Positions 20,443 through 30,788 of a DNA stretch of 64,000 bases are shown in pieces. Both the position numbers and the translations under genes were made by a program. The DNA is from Sabellastarte sp. h YS-2021 (Eukaryota; Annelida; Polychaeta; Sabellida; Sabellidae), in the NCBI GenBank assembly GCA_964017235.1, contig OZ024927.1, positions 21,657,160 through 21,721,159 on the forward strand. The letters are read 5' to 3'. Below the pieces are notes generated by a model that was not told the DNA's origin, searched no databases, and saw nothing but the letters and a program-made list of their open reading frames with translations. Numbering within the stretch: the stretch's first letter is position 1; the number at the start of each line of letters is the position of its first letter.

Positions 20443-22100
20443 CTCCCGTTTTTGTTCCCAGTATGGGTGCAGTTAACACCCAATGTGATTATGTGACAGG
20501 GATTAGAGTGGATTCTCGTGATATTGGTATTAGTGTTGCAAATATGTCTGTAATGATTGATGGGCATGCTTCGACATGTCCCCAGGTGTGTCAGTGGCCC
20601 TGAAAGTGAGGGCCTTAATTGCCTTTGGGACGGGTGTCCTGACAGTGTCTGTGACAGTAAATTAGTTAAGAAATGTCTCACTAGGGCAGAGCAACGTATT
20701 GTCCATATTGAACAACAAAAGAAACCACATGACTAATTTTAATAGTGCTAACTTAGTTTTACAGCCAGGAGCTGCTTCTTTGTTTTCAAATGATAGTAAT
20801 ATGCAAAGAGTTGATTTACAAGACAAATTAAACCTGGATATTTTTCATAGTAATTTAGTTAATGGACAATTACTTACAACTGTTGAGTGTCAACAAAGGT
20901 TGTTTAATGATGGGTTGATGGGGGTAGGGAATAAAGTTGAACAGGGGGACATGATAAATCAATATTGTGATATAAGTCATGGGTTTGGTAATGAGAATAA
21001 TTTTCAGCATATTTCATCTTTGTATGAGCACAGCACTTGTCCCTATATGCACATATATCCCTGCAGGCCGAGCAAATCAAGTAGGTTTTGTATAAGAAAA
21101 CAAAAATAACTGGGAAATTCTCCCCTGGCTCACTTGCAGGGGGAGGGAGCAGTAAAAGATGCAGATGACTGTTTAAGGGCGGCAGTTGAAATCAGTAATA
21201 GCGGGGCTTATAAATGTAACGCCGTGCAAATTCTGATAGTGTCTCAGAAGAATTTGACCAAAAGGGCTCATTATGTGGATCATTATAATGACAAGTACCT
21301 CTTGCAATTTCTAGTGCATAGTTTCTCTCTTGGTAGATCCTTGAATGGCCTAAACCGGGAAAAGGTGGAGAACTACAAGTCTGCCAGGGATTATCCGGAA
21401 GCCATCAACCAATATTTGGAAAAAGAAATGGGACTTGGGGCCATCTGAGGACCATTTAATGAGTGGCCAGTACAAGGATGCCATGTATCGCCATTGATTA
21501 CCAGGCCCAAGGATAAGGATAAGAGGAGTATAATAGTAGACCTGTCATTTGGGGGAGGGCTATCAGTTAATGGTTTAACAGCTAAAGCATATTGCGGTGA
21601 CAACCCATTTACTCTCACCCTTCCTAACTTAGATTACCTTATACAGGACATTATTCAGTGCCCTCAAAAACCAAAATAATGAAAATTGATATTGCCCGCA
21701 CTTTCCGAAACGTCCGCATTGATCTGGCTGATGTGCTAAAATTGGGAATATATCATGATGGAATATATTACATCGACAAGTCACTTGCATCTGGGGCGGT
21801 GCACAGAACTGAAATATTCCAACACATCATGGATGCCATACGGAAGATTCTTAAGGTGGAGGGGATTACCATTTGGAATTACATGGATGATTTGTTTGCC
21901 TGTGCAGAAGAAGATAACGTTGAACAGGTTTTTTCTCTGTTTGTATCACTTGATTGAAAACCTGGGGTTGCCGATTAATGAGGATAAGGTGGTTTACCCA
22001 ACAAATGTTATGACCTGGGTATAGAAGTGGATACCGAACAGAAAGTGGTAAGTTTAACTGCAGATAATTTACGGCAGATAAGGGAGTGATGCGGTAAACT
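20443..22100 (+). pseudogene. Degenerate Ngaro reverse transcriptase (older element, right part)
   Basis: Broken frames 20699-21109, 21134-21448, 21494-21679 and 21658-21957 together give the linker and RT in the same order as the young Pol. Visible motifs are RPKDKDKRSIIVDLSFGGG, FTLTLPNLDYL, motif A KIDIARTFRNVRID and NYMDDLFAC (YMDD instead of YIDD). There are several frameshifts and stops. The sequence is clearly diverged from the young copy, so this is another Ngaro lineage and not a recent sister. Confidence 0.8.
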
Positions 22101-22111
22101 GTTGTAAACTA

Positions 22112-22690
22112 TTGTATGTGGCAAAAAATTTGACCTTGGCGAGAGCCTTCTTGAGTCAAATGTCATGGTATTTGTATGGTATGGTATCATCAAATGTCTT
22201 TCATAAATTTAGGAGAGAGTTTTCAGATTTTTCAAATTTGTGTTGGTTTCAGAGATTGTTAGCGGGCTATCATGAACCCCCTAGTTTCAAGATGATAGAT
22301 AACAATACAAAGCTCCACGTGTACGTTGATGTATCATTGCAAGGACTTGGAGCAGTATGTCAGGATGTTGGATATGCGGCACTGATCCCGGATTATATTC
22401 AGCTTTGACATTTGAGAGTGCATTTTGAAATGTATAATGTTTACATTGCACTAGCACATTGGCAAAAGTGTTGGGCGAATAGAAATGTTAAGATACACTC
22501 GGATAACATGGCAGTCATCCAGATTCTTAATACCATTTAGTGGAGTGTGCATTTGTAACATGTTAATGTTAGCAGCCTGACATAATATTCATTTTAATGC
22601 GAGTCATGTCCCAGGTGTGTATAATATTAGGGCGGATGCATTATCTCATTTGAAACATGGTGGACAACAATATCAGTGGGTTATATGAGA
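22112..22690 (+). pseudogene. Degenerate RNase H domain (older element)
   Basis: Fragments of the RNase H: LHVYVDVSLQGLGAVCQD (first Asp), an HIGxDN-like KIHSDNMAVIQIL stretch near 22490, and NIRADALSHLKHG near 22624-22660, matching the VADALSRL end of RNase H in the young element. Frameshifts between parts. Confidence 0.72.
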
Positions 22691-22759
22691 GGTCTCCATG
22701 GATACGGTTGAGAAAGAGGCATTTGATTTGGATTTCTCTTTGTAGGAGTGGCTGAGAGG

Positions 22760-23712
22760 TGGAACTGGCAGATGCAGCCGACACATCAGTTACCAAAACA
22801 TCTTTCACAGCGGCTACCTCTAGAATGCGGGCTACGACCTTCAAAGACTACTTGGGTTTTACATATTATCATGGGATTACTGACATTACCTCCTAGAGGG
22901 CCATTTTGGCCTATTTAGAGCACCTTACTCCGTTGGGTTTACAATCACGGACAATCTTGAATTATATGTCGGCTTTAAAATCCCAGTTTGAAAGGGCCGG
23001 CTACCCAATTGATGTATTTCAGCATAATATGGTTACAGCTTTTGTAGGTTCATTCTTAGTGTTCCTGGGCATTCTAAGTTGAAAGGCATCTTCACAGCTA
23101 ACCAGATTGATATTTTGTTTCATGTGAATCAAACATTACCCGATCACCAACCCTATGCTGCCGCATTTGCGCTGGGTTTTTATGCATGTTCCCTCTTCAT
23201 GGATGGTGTTTGATGGGCAAAAACAGTTGATCAGATTGGATGTCACATTTGACCCTGCGGGGGCCAGTATTTACATAAAGTGGACTAAGAACATGCAGTA
23301 GGCAGATCAATCACATGTAGTGCGGGTTCCCAGAATTGACTCAAAACTGCATTTGTGTCCTACCAGAGCTTTGGCTATATGGTTCGTTCTCAACCTGGAC
23401 ATTAAGAACTCCCCGTTGATTGCGTGGACCTCCCACGTGTTAACATAACGAGAAGTCGGGCAAAGACTAGACAGAGTGATGACCCTCATAGGTTTGTGAA
23501 TAACGTTGAGGAGGACTGCGGTGACTTCAGCCTTCAGTAATAACGTCTCAATGCATAAGATTAGGTCTCATGGGGCCTGGCGCTCTGATACTGTTTGACA
23601 TTACGTTAAATGCTCTGACTGTGTGACAAAGGGTATTCCAGATGCCTTTAGTGCACTTTACAGTAATATGGTGTTGATGCGCCTAAGCACGTCTGTGAGA
23701 TATTTGTGATAA
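22760..23712 (+). pseudogene. Degenerate tyrosine recombinase (older element)
   Basis: Pieces of a YR in order: an N-terminal stretch (SRMRATTFKDYLGF), the SAM-like region (SRTILNYMSALKSQFERAGYP near 22945-23005) and a C-terminal catalytic end near 23550-23615 (MHKIRSHGAWRSDT, then a stop, then HYVK) holding the second catalytic His and the Tyr. Stops and shifts throughout. An AATAAAG follows at about 23747. Confidence 0.7.
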
Positions 23713-23844
23713 TTGTTATGTGTATCCGGCATGGTCCGTTGAAGAAAAATAAAGAAAGAAATTGCCAAAGAAATCTTTAATTTACTTATATAATGCACAC
23801 CCACCATAGAATGAACGTGCTGTTATAAATATGACTCGCCATTA

Positions 23845-23995
23845 AATGAGGGTGCTCAGTGGCCTAGTGGTTTGCAAGTTTGGCATCTCACCGTGCAGTG
23901 TCACCTCTAAGTGAGTTTGACCCAAAAAGTGGTAATGCTGGGAACCTATCCCAATATGGCTCTGGCAGTCTTACGAGGCATAAACACCTTCTTTG
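23845..23995 (+). mobile_element. tRNA-derived SINE, family 2 (degenerate copy)
   Basis: A-box-like TGGCCTAGTGGTTTGCAAG and a B-box-like GAGTTTGACCC are followed by CCTATCCCAATATGGCTCTG and GGCATAAACACC. Copies with the same parts lie at 24055-24215 and 28203-28350. Confidence 0.6.
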
Positions 23996-24054
23996 ACTTT
24001 ACCATTGAAGAGTTGTTTGATTTAGGTTCATATTCAAATGTTCATAAGCATATA

Positions 24055-24215
24055 TCATGAGTAGCCTAGTGGTTAGCAAGTTTGGCAACTGACAACAGGC
24101 TGTGCCCTTTATGTGGGTTCAACCTCAACAACTGATTGATTTTGTGGGTCTGTCCCAATATGATCCCGGGTGTCGAATGGAGCATCAAACACCAACATTT
24201 ACTTTGTCATGTCTC
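24055..24215 (+). mobile_element. tRNA-derived SINE, family 2 (second copy)
   Basis: AGTAGCCTAGTGGTTAGCAA, GTGGGTTCAACCTC, TGTCCCAATATGATCCCGGG and ATGGAGCATCAAACACCAAC, in the order of the 28203 copy. Divergence between copies is high, so the family is old. Confidence 0.62.
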
Positions 24216-25019
24216 TTTCCACATAATTAAAGCCATATTAATATGGACAGTTGAGTGGTTTTAAGATTGGTTGAGTTGGAATTCTAAAAACTGAATTGGT
24301 TAAATCACAAAGGGTACTTCGGGGGATAGCATTTACCTGATCTTCAAGATTTTACACTTAAAACCTGGCTCATACAAGTGACAACCTACTTTCACACTTC
24401 CACAGCCAGGATTCGAACCATGCTCTGAGGTGTTGGAGGTGTATCAAATTATAATTTTGGGGTCTTGTAATATATTTTCTGCGCATATATCTACCATTTT
24501 CCAAAAAGTGTCAAAGTAATTTGGAATCTCCCAGTTTTCCTTGGATCAGTTATAGAGAAGTGCTCACAACACCTATCCCCATGTTCCATTGGTATACTTT
24601 AATGGTGACTGGCCTCACATTCTGCTCTTCATGAAATTAATGTCACATTAGTTTTGGGTGGGGAAATGAAATGATCACGGCTGACCATATAGGGATTGTG
24701 TTTCAGGAAGATTGTATGTGTGGCCAGTCTTATGGCCATGCAATTCAGTGGAACAATCGCACAATCTAAGACTGCAAGCCACTTTATGTTGTATGTGACT
24801 GGGCACATAGAACAATGATAGGTCATATGGTCTTGGCAATGGATTATACAGGATGTAATGTCAAACTTCCCAATTCGATTTCAAATAAATAAGTAAACAT
24901 ATGAAAAAATGGATAAACTTAAGCTGTTCTTATTTGCAACATATAACGGCATTAAACAATATCAATAAAATTTGTGGACACTTTAAATATAATGAGGTGG
25001 TGGCTGTAATTTAGCTCCA
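24216..25019. other. Intergenic, no gene recognised
   Basis: No coding frame with a recognisable domain. On the reverse strand GGTTCGAATCCTGG near 24409-24422 looks like an RNA polymerase III B box and may mark another worn SINE, but no A box could be found. Confidence 0.5.
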
Positions 25020-25760
25020 GCTATAGGTGCACATTTTGATGTTTTTTTGCAACAGGTTGGACAACAGATGACCCCATTCCAACCCTGCAGGAGAAAAAAA
25101 AATCAAAGAAACCACAAGGCAATGATTAACACCCTTGACACTGCCAAAGGACAGAATGAATGTATATTACAGCAATCTGGTTACTGACTTGGAGACACAA
25201 GATGCACACGGCTACCAAAACTTCCTGAGAATAACCATGGGAAGACTTTCTCCAGAAGAAAGAAATCTTGTAACTTCCGGTATACCTTTGAATGTTGGAC
25301 TGAAGTTGGTTGTAACGTTTGGGCACTTGGCCATTTGAGAATCAAACACATTATTGGCCTTTCATTGCCCTGTTTGAAAGTCAAGTCTCACCAAATATGT
25401 AACCAAGGTATGCAGTGCCTCTCGTGATGAATTCCAGCAGAGGGTCCAGGCTTGCCCCTCCACTCCTGAAGACTGGCTTAAATTTGAACAAAGTTTCAAC
25501 AAAGGATGAAATTTCCCTCATGCAAGGGACAACTTAAATGGTAAACACTTCTGTATCAAGAAACTTAGGAAGTAAGAGCTAAGTTTTTTTTCAGTGTGTT
25601 GATGGTTGTAGTGGATGTGAACCAATGTAAGTTTATTTCAGTAGACTATTACTGATCAGGGTCCTGTTCTGATACCATAATATTTGATGGCTTTGAATTC
25701 CATGTCAGCCTAGAATATGGACGCTTGGTCTTCCAGAGGGCTGAACCAATCACAGAAGGT
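25020..25760 (+). pseudogene. PIF/Harbinger transposase fragment
   Basis: The open part at 25135-25338 reads YYSNLVTDLETQDAHGYQNFLRITMGRLSPEER and then GIPLNVGLKLVVTFGHLA, matching the N-terminal helical region of Harbinger transposases (tyrosine-rich start, one rLaiTLr-type segment). In shifted frames follow DWLKFEQSFNK, NFPHARDNLNGKHFCIKK (matches the DGKHv.IkkP catalytic region, with N for the first catalytic Asp) and VLMVVVDVNQCKFISVD. Frameshifts and stops make it non-functional. No accessory gene found close by. Confidence 0.78.
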
Positions 25761-26340
25761 TCTGAAAAGAAACTTTATTCTGAAAAAAACCTGTTAACTT
25801 TTTCGATTTTACTTAACACATGAATGCTAGTGTTGCTGGGGTTGGGGGGGGGGGGGTTGAAACAGCACTAAAGGATGCTTCTGTGAAGGAAGATGTTGGT
25901 GGGCGTAAGTCTCAGGTTTGTGTAAAATGTATTGGCCCAGGCCCCTCTGTTAGTGATATACACAAAATCTGGGCTGCTGTATAACATATGTACTACTGGA
26001 ACAACTCTCTGAAGCTGAAGGTTCTGTGTGTGGTGACTAGGCCTGCTCCAGATGCTTGTTAACAGTTTGATAGACCCAACCTTAAATTCTTCTGCTGCTG
26101 CCTCTAGCATTCTTCTACAAATCGCTAGCATTTTATGATGACCAGGACTACATTATTTAACTACTTAGATGAGGTGGTCTTCAATTACGATTAAGTTTAG
26201 AAAGGTTTAAAGTTAGTATATACAACCATTAAACTTTAAGTTTGGCAAGTTAAGATGACCTTCTGTAAGTGTTGGAATGTATACAGGTTTTAGTATGGAG
26301 TGCATAGATGTTTATAGTAGGTGATTGTTGTAACCACAAA
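25761..26340. other. Intergenic with poly(G) tract
   Basis: A G-run at about 25844-25857 (GGGGTT then 14 G) is the only striking feature. A reverse-strand open frame at 25868-26131 may be a worn piece of a YR N-terminus (RRMLEAAAEEFKVGSIK), but the match is too weak to call. Confidence 0.45.
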
Positions 26341-26362
26341 TCCCAGGGTAGGAGTAGGAAAC

Positions 26363-28140
26363 TTAATTGCTAGGCTTCTTCGAAAATGATGAGCTGCTTG
26401 ATAACTTCCATTGGCATATTGGATGATGTATCTTCACACATAATCTGACGCACAGGTGCCATGGCTCTGTATGCCTTGAAGGCAATGAATTGAAGGTCAT
26501 GGTATCACCTGAACGCTGGAATAAGTGGAAAGTAATGCCAGATTTATCTAACTTCAATTTTTGAGAATTAGCTTAAGGTTTCGTCTGAACTTGGTGTCAG
26601 TTAGGAAAATCGTAGTCATGTTTTGCTTGAAACAAAGGGGATTTGGAGTTGCCTGGAGTGCAGGATAGTAAGGTCCTGATGGCTGTTACTGGACAGTGGG
26701 ACTGGCCCCTAGGCTATGTAATTTTGATATTTTTACAGAATTTTTGCTTGTAGGGTTTTGTCCATTTAATAAATATGTGAATACCTTGTGCAAAGACATT
26801 GTTACGTCTAGCCAGTTGTTAAATGGGTCATTAAGCAGCTGGTCATTGGTCAATTTGGTTTGAAATTTGCAAGAATAAAAGATAGGCCATGGGTATCTGG
26901 GTATCTTGTACCCTATCACTGAGTGTCTACCTGAATCCGAAATCTCATTCCCCAGTGCCCCCATCTCAGCATTGTTACTGTCAATATCGCCTATGTTGGT
27001 TTACAGAGTATAGACATAACTTGACTTCATAGATTCACCTCAAAATGAAACTATTCAAATTAAAATATACAACAAAATTGTTTTCTCACCTTTATACACC
27101 ATTTATACTTTTATATTTGTTTATTATTTTGGTTGTTTATGCATTCTCAAATGAATAACGCTTTAAAAATCGTCAGTATATTAAAATAATAATCTAATTT
27201 AGACAACATAAAATGCTGTATATAGGCTGCATAGTGACATGCACGGCTTAAATAAATAGAAGTAGAATGCTTTGACACAGAATTTGATAACTTTGTATTA
27301 ATATAATTGACATACCTACTTGGGGAAAAATTAAAAAAAAAAGGTGCAATTCTGAGACTACATTTGAGCATTAGTTTAGTGCTTTCCTGATAGGTCATGT
27401 GACTTCATTTTTATGGATTATGTAATCAACAACCGTGTTTTGAATGTACAGAAGACTTTTTTATTTAACACTTCTTCGGGGCCCTAAGTTTTGAATGCAT
27501 CAACAAGTGAGGCAAAAAAGGAATCAAACAAATGGTTGGACCCCATGATTTGTGTGAATTTTAACTTTGTAAATGTGGACATTTTTGCGGTATTACTTAT
27601 TATTGCCCACTGGCGAGATTACACAAGTACCTGCCCATTAAAATCACTACCCACCCGGTCCCACAAAAAATTGGTATATTGAGAACACTACTTTAAAGTA
27701 ATTCCCATTTGCATGTTATCACATTTACCTTCAATATATATGTGAATATCTATGTCAGTTATTTTCTGTAATGCACACTTAAAGGGTCGGTTAAAACTAT
27801 GGGTCTTGTTGTAGAACTTTTTTTCTTTAATCTGTGAAGGATTTAGGTCATCTAGAAGATATAAAGTGAACTTTGCTTTGACCAGTGAAAGATGATTAGC
27901 AATTGCGGAGGCTGAAATATTATTGTGAGTCAATAATTCTGAACAGGCCAGTATGTGCAGGTGTTGTTGACAAATCCATAAACAGGGAGAAGACCAGAAA
28001 GATCCTAAACATGGTCTGATAAGAGTTTGAATTGATGGTCTAAATGCATCACATGTCTTCTGTAAAGCAGCCAAGGCCAGCAGAGTCATTCTTTGGGGAA
28101 GACCTTTTTAATAGTCCAATTGACATGTAAATAATCTGGT
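26363..28140 (-). pseudogene. Tyrosine recombinase remnant (reverse Ngaro), interrupted
   Basis: The N-terminal block (27688-28089) has NNISASAIANHLSLVKAKF and KCDNMQMGITLK, close to NDFTSSAIANHMSAVRTKF and QCDNTYMGQVFK of the young YR. The middle block (26686-26964) matches the segment from after the first Arg to the LGASP turn. The C-terminal block (26363-26557) has ITFHLFQRSGDTMTFN, which keeps His but changes the RR pair to QR, and decays before the Tyr. An insertion of unknown type separates the first two blocks at a point just before the first catalytic Arg. Confidence 0.75.
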
Positions 28141-28202
28141 AGAACTGATATCCAAGTGAGAATTGAAGTGAGAAGTGCCTGAAATATGGGTGACTTTGAG
28201 CT

Positions 28203-28350
28203 CAATATGAAGCCCTCAATGGCCTAGTGGTTATCACGTTTGGCATCTAATCACAGGCTTCTGTGTTAGTTTGATTCCCACAAGTGGCAATGCTGGGGAT
28301 CTATCCCAATATGACCCTGGCTGTTGAATGGGACATAAAACCCTAACTTT
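28203..28350 (+). mobile_element. tRNA-derived SINE, family 2 (best copy)
   Basis: Contains CAATGGCCTAGTGGTTATCA (A box), TTAGTTTGATTCCC (B box), CTATCCCAATATGACCCTGG and GAATGGGACATAAAACCC. The tRNA-like 5' part plus a fixed 3' part also found at 23845 and 24055 identifies a SINE family. Sits inside the reverse-strand Ngaro remnant. Confidence 0.7.
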
Positions 28351-28832
28351 GAGCTCACAATTGTTTAAACTTTCAGTTAGCTGTATATAGCACACAAGGT
28401 TCGGTCACAGGTGATGCCCGAAGTTAACATTGCGACAGATGCCTGATTGTCACAATATACTTACATTTTTTGGTATTCCCAGTGATGACACCGGCTAGGT
28501 AGGACCACCAGGATATTTCAAGGTGTTTAGTGTTATAATTATCTGTGGGCAGATTGATTGTGATCACATATATTTCTACTCCTACTTACCTCTTAGGTCT
28601 GTAGGACACGCATCAAGTTCCATTGATGTGTACCAGGTTTTTTATTCAAAGAAAGTGACCCCATTTGTCTTTGAGAAAATGTGAAAATTCAGTAGTTATG
28701 TGAAAGTTGTAATCTTGGTTCATACTTCTCAAAACTTTAACATTCTGTGTAAGAAAAATCACGAAATTTTCACATATTTTGAGAAATATAAGAGACCACC
28801 AAAAGGGATTGTAATTCCCCTTTTTAGCATTT

Positions 28833-29057
28833 TCATTGGAGCTTATTAGATCGTATATTGGTTTTTAAGTTTTTGGTATCCACCATAATCCCCAAACAAT
28901 TCATTTTTGAGGGAATCATTCTCTTTTTACTAAGCTCAAAACCTATATTTTGAAGGCTATTTTTGTGAACCTCAAACGAATCATTAATTCCGCTTGCTAG
29001 ATCAATTCCTATTACATTATCAGTGTAGTTTGTTACCTCAAACTGATAGTGAAGCAT
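28833..29057 (-). pseudogene. RT fragment of the reverse Ngaro remnant
   Basis: Reads VTNYTDNVIGIDLASGINDS, then FELSKKRMIPSKMNCLGIMVDT. It aligns with the young Pol stretch NYIDDLIGHALPSQAHESFN through LISPTTRAVCLGIEVDT. The catalytic YIDD is changed to YTDN, so the RT is inactive. Everything N-terminal is lost. Confidence 0.78.
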
Positions 29058-29060
29058 GAC

Positions 29061-29524
29061 AAAGTGTTACATATGAGGGGTGCACTGGGGCGAAGCTACA
29101 ACCAACTCTATGACTCTAGGGTCAGTTGAGGATCCGGATGTAAAAAACCAGAAATAACTGAGCCAAAATTTTTTGTCAGTTTGAACTTCCCGACAGGACA
29201 TAATGCATCATGACTTGTCTGGATCTATCTCCAGAGCTGACTTGGGATCGCAGTGCTTTTCTCCATGACTAGATGGGAAAGTACCAGGACAAGCCTTAAA
29301 CCCCTAACAGACAAGCCATATCAGGCCCCGACAAGGCAAACTGACAGGATTAATTTCTCAAATATGGGTTACAAGTCGAGATAAAACCAAAACTATATGA
29401 ACCCCTTCTGGCTACTGTAAATAATCATTTATCACTGCAAAGATGCCAGCTACACATCAAAGAGAATTTCTACAGAGACTTAGACTTTTGTTTTTTATTG
29501 AGTTTAATATTTTGTTTTTCATAA
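29061..29524. other. Intergenic, no gene recognised
   Basis: Contains several copies of the word GACAAGCC/GGCTTGTC near 29210-29340. Similar words occur near 32240-32570, which hints at a shared low-copy repeat, but I cannot define its ends. Confidence 0.4.
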
Positions 29525-29938
29525 TAGGCGTATTTCACAACCAAGAATCTGCATAATCCGTCGAATCTAGATTCAGATTTGGATTCGTTGGATTAGCTAG
29601 ATTCGTGAAATGCAATTTTCTATAGATCTGAATCTAAAATATGAAAATAAGATGAACCGACATAAATATAATATATTAATATATGCCAGTATATAGTAAA
29701 ATAATATTATCATATTACAATATAATAAAAATTTCCCAAATGTTAAAATTTTTTCCCACATGTTGCTGCCATTATTTTACAAAGAATTATGGGTAATCCA
29801 AGGACACTGAATCTGTTGATCTACCTCGAGAGGTAGATCAACGGATTCATAATCCAGATTCAGATTCAAGTCACAACAAACGAATGCGTTAATCTGACGA
29901 ATCTAGATACGACGGATTACGGTTGTGAAATACGCCTA
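29525..29938. mobile_element. MITE with perfect 18-bp terminal inverted repeats
   Basis: The left end TAGGCGTATTTCACAACC (29525-29542) and right end GGTTGTGAAATACGCCTA (29921-29938) are exact reverse complements. The sub-terminal parts are also inverted around GAATCTAGATTC / GATCTACC words. 414 bp, non-coding, non-autonomous. It lies six bases before a Harbinger transposase fragment, so it may have inserted into that element. Flanks read CATAA and ATGAT, giving no clear target-site duplication beyond a possible TA. Confidence 0.88.
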
Positions 29939-29943
29939 ATGAT

Positions 29944-30372
29944 TTGTGGACAGACAAGGAATCTGAACTCAACCAGCACCTTCACCACAGGCCTGCCACC
30001 ACCCAGGAAAAGAAGAAAGACAAAAATCCCTGGGCTATGCCCTTTATCCTTCAAAGAGAAGATAGAGAATACTATAGAAACCTTTTGGCCGAATTAATAC
30101 AGAATAATAACCCAGGCTACCAGAATTTTTTCAGGATGCCACCTGCAGTTTTTTTACCTCATTGAGGAATGCACCACTGCATCAAGACGTCAGTCACCAA
30201 TTTAAGGAACTTGTTTGAAGTTGGATTGAAACTGACAATAACACTGAGACGCCTAGCAACAGGAGAATCCTACATATCCTTGCAGTATCACTGGCTGGTT
30301 GACCGAGCCACCATCTGTAAATTCTTCCCAAACATCTGCTGGGTCTTGCTAAATTCCAGGAGGAGTATTTGA
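29944..30372 (+). pseudogene. PIF/Harbinger transposase N-terminal fragment
   Basis: Two frames: 29944-30165 with REDREYYRNLLAELIQNNNP and GYQNFFRMPPAVF, and 30169-30372 with NLFEVGLKLTITLRRLATGESYISLQYHWLV and RATICKFFPNICW. These match the N-terminal helix-turn-helix-type region of Harbinger transposases (LaiTLR-LATG-SY-SL). A short frame change joins them. The DDE catalytic part is missing; a palindrome array and a MITE follow. The MADF-type partner gene lies on the opposite strand at 31603-31985. Confidence 0.8.
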
Positions 30373-30483
30373 CACACTGATCATGAAGACTGGAAAAAGG
30401 TGGAGGAGTAGTTCAGGATATGATGGGATGTCCCCGATGCTCTTTGAGCACTAGATGGAAATATATATTTATATATATATGTT

Positions 30484-30644
30484 ATGTACAAGTTGAGATT
30501 TTGTACAAGTTGCGAATTGTGCAAGAAATCTGTACAAGTTGCAACTTGTACAAACAGCCTGTACAAGTTGCAACTTGTACATGATCACTTGTACAAGTTG
30601 CAACATGTACAAACTTTGGACCTGTACAAGTTGCAACTTGTACA
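30484..30644. repeat. Array of palindromes GTACAAGTTGCAACTTGTAC
   Basis: Perfect 20-bp palindromes (22 bp with flanking T/A) at 30531-30552, 30560-30581 and 30623-30644, one with a single change at 30590-30611, and two or three degenerate half copies at 30484-30525. Spacing is 29-33 bp and the short spacers are unrelated to each other. See findings. Confidence 0.93.
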
Positions 30645-30788
30645 AGCTCCATATTTATCAGTTGAACAATACATTTTAATGAATTTACATTGGCTGGGCA
30701 GGAGGACAGGATCTGTGATGTGTCAACCAACTACCCTGGGGACAAAAGAAGCTGGCATCTATCAAGGACCTATTAATTAGCAAATGTC

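Larger units (their letters stand above)
10926..23760 (+). mobile_element. Older Ngaro-like YR retrotransposon, split by a younger one
   Basis: Decayed element with Gag remnants at 11069-12240, then a 7.75-kb insertion at 12692-20442, then RT, RNase H and YR remnants at 20443-23712. The order Gag-RT-RH-YR and the resemblance of each part to the inserted element identify it as the same superfamily. Many stops and frameshifts show that it is much older than its insert. Outer limits are approximate: the left limit follows the MITE, and the right limit lies just after an AATAAAG near 23747. I could not identify its own split repeats. Confidence 0.8.
26341..29060 (-). mobile_element. Reverse-strand Ngaro-like remnant
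   Basis: Read on the reverse strand it holds an RT palm fragment (28833-29057) followed by a YR in two blocks (27688-28140 and 26363-26964), the Pol-YR order of the young Ngaro element. RNase H is not recognisable, and a family 2 SINE lies between RT and YR. The YR is interrupted by about 0.7 kb of foreign sequence (26965-27687). Confidence 0.75.

Noticed and set aside
25868-26131. Reverse-strand frame as a YR N-terminus
   Set aside because: Weak resemblance only; kept as an unassigned stretch.
30484-30644. CRISPR-like look (short repeats of ~20 bp with ~10-bp spacers)
   Set aside because: Eukaryotic context, perfect palindromes, spacers far too short, no cas genes.
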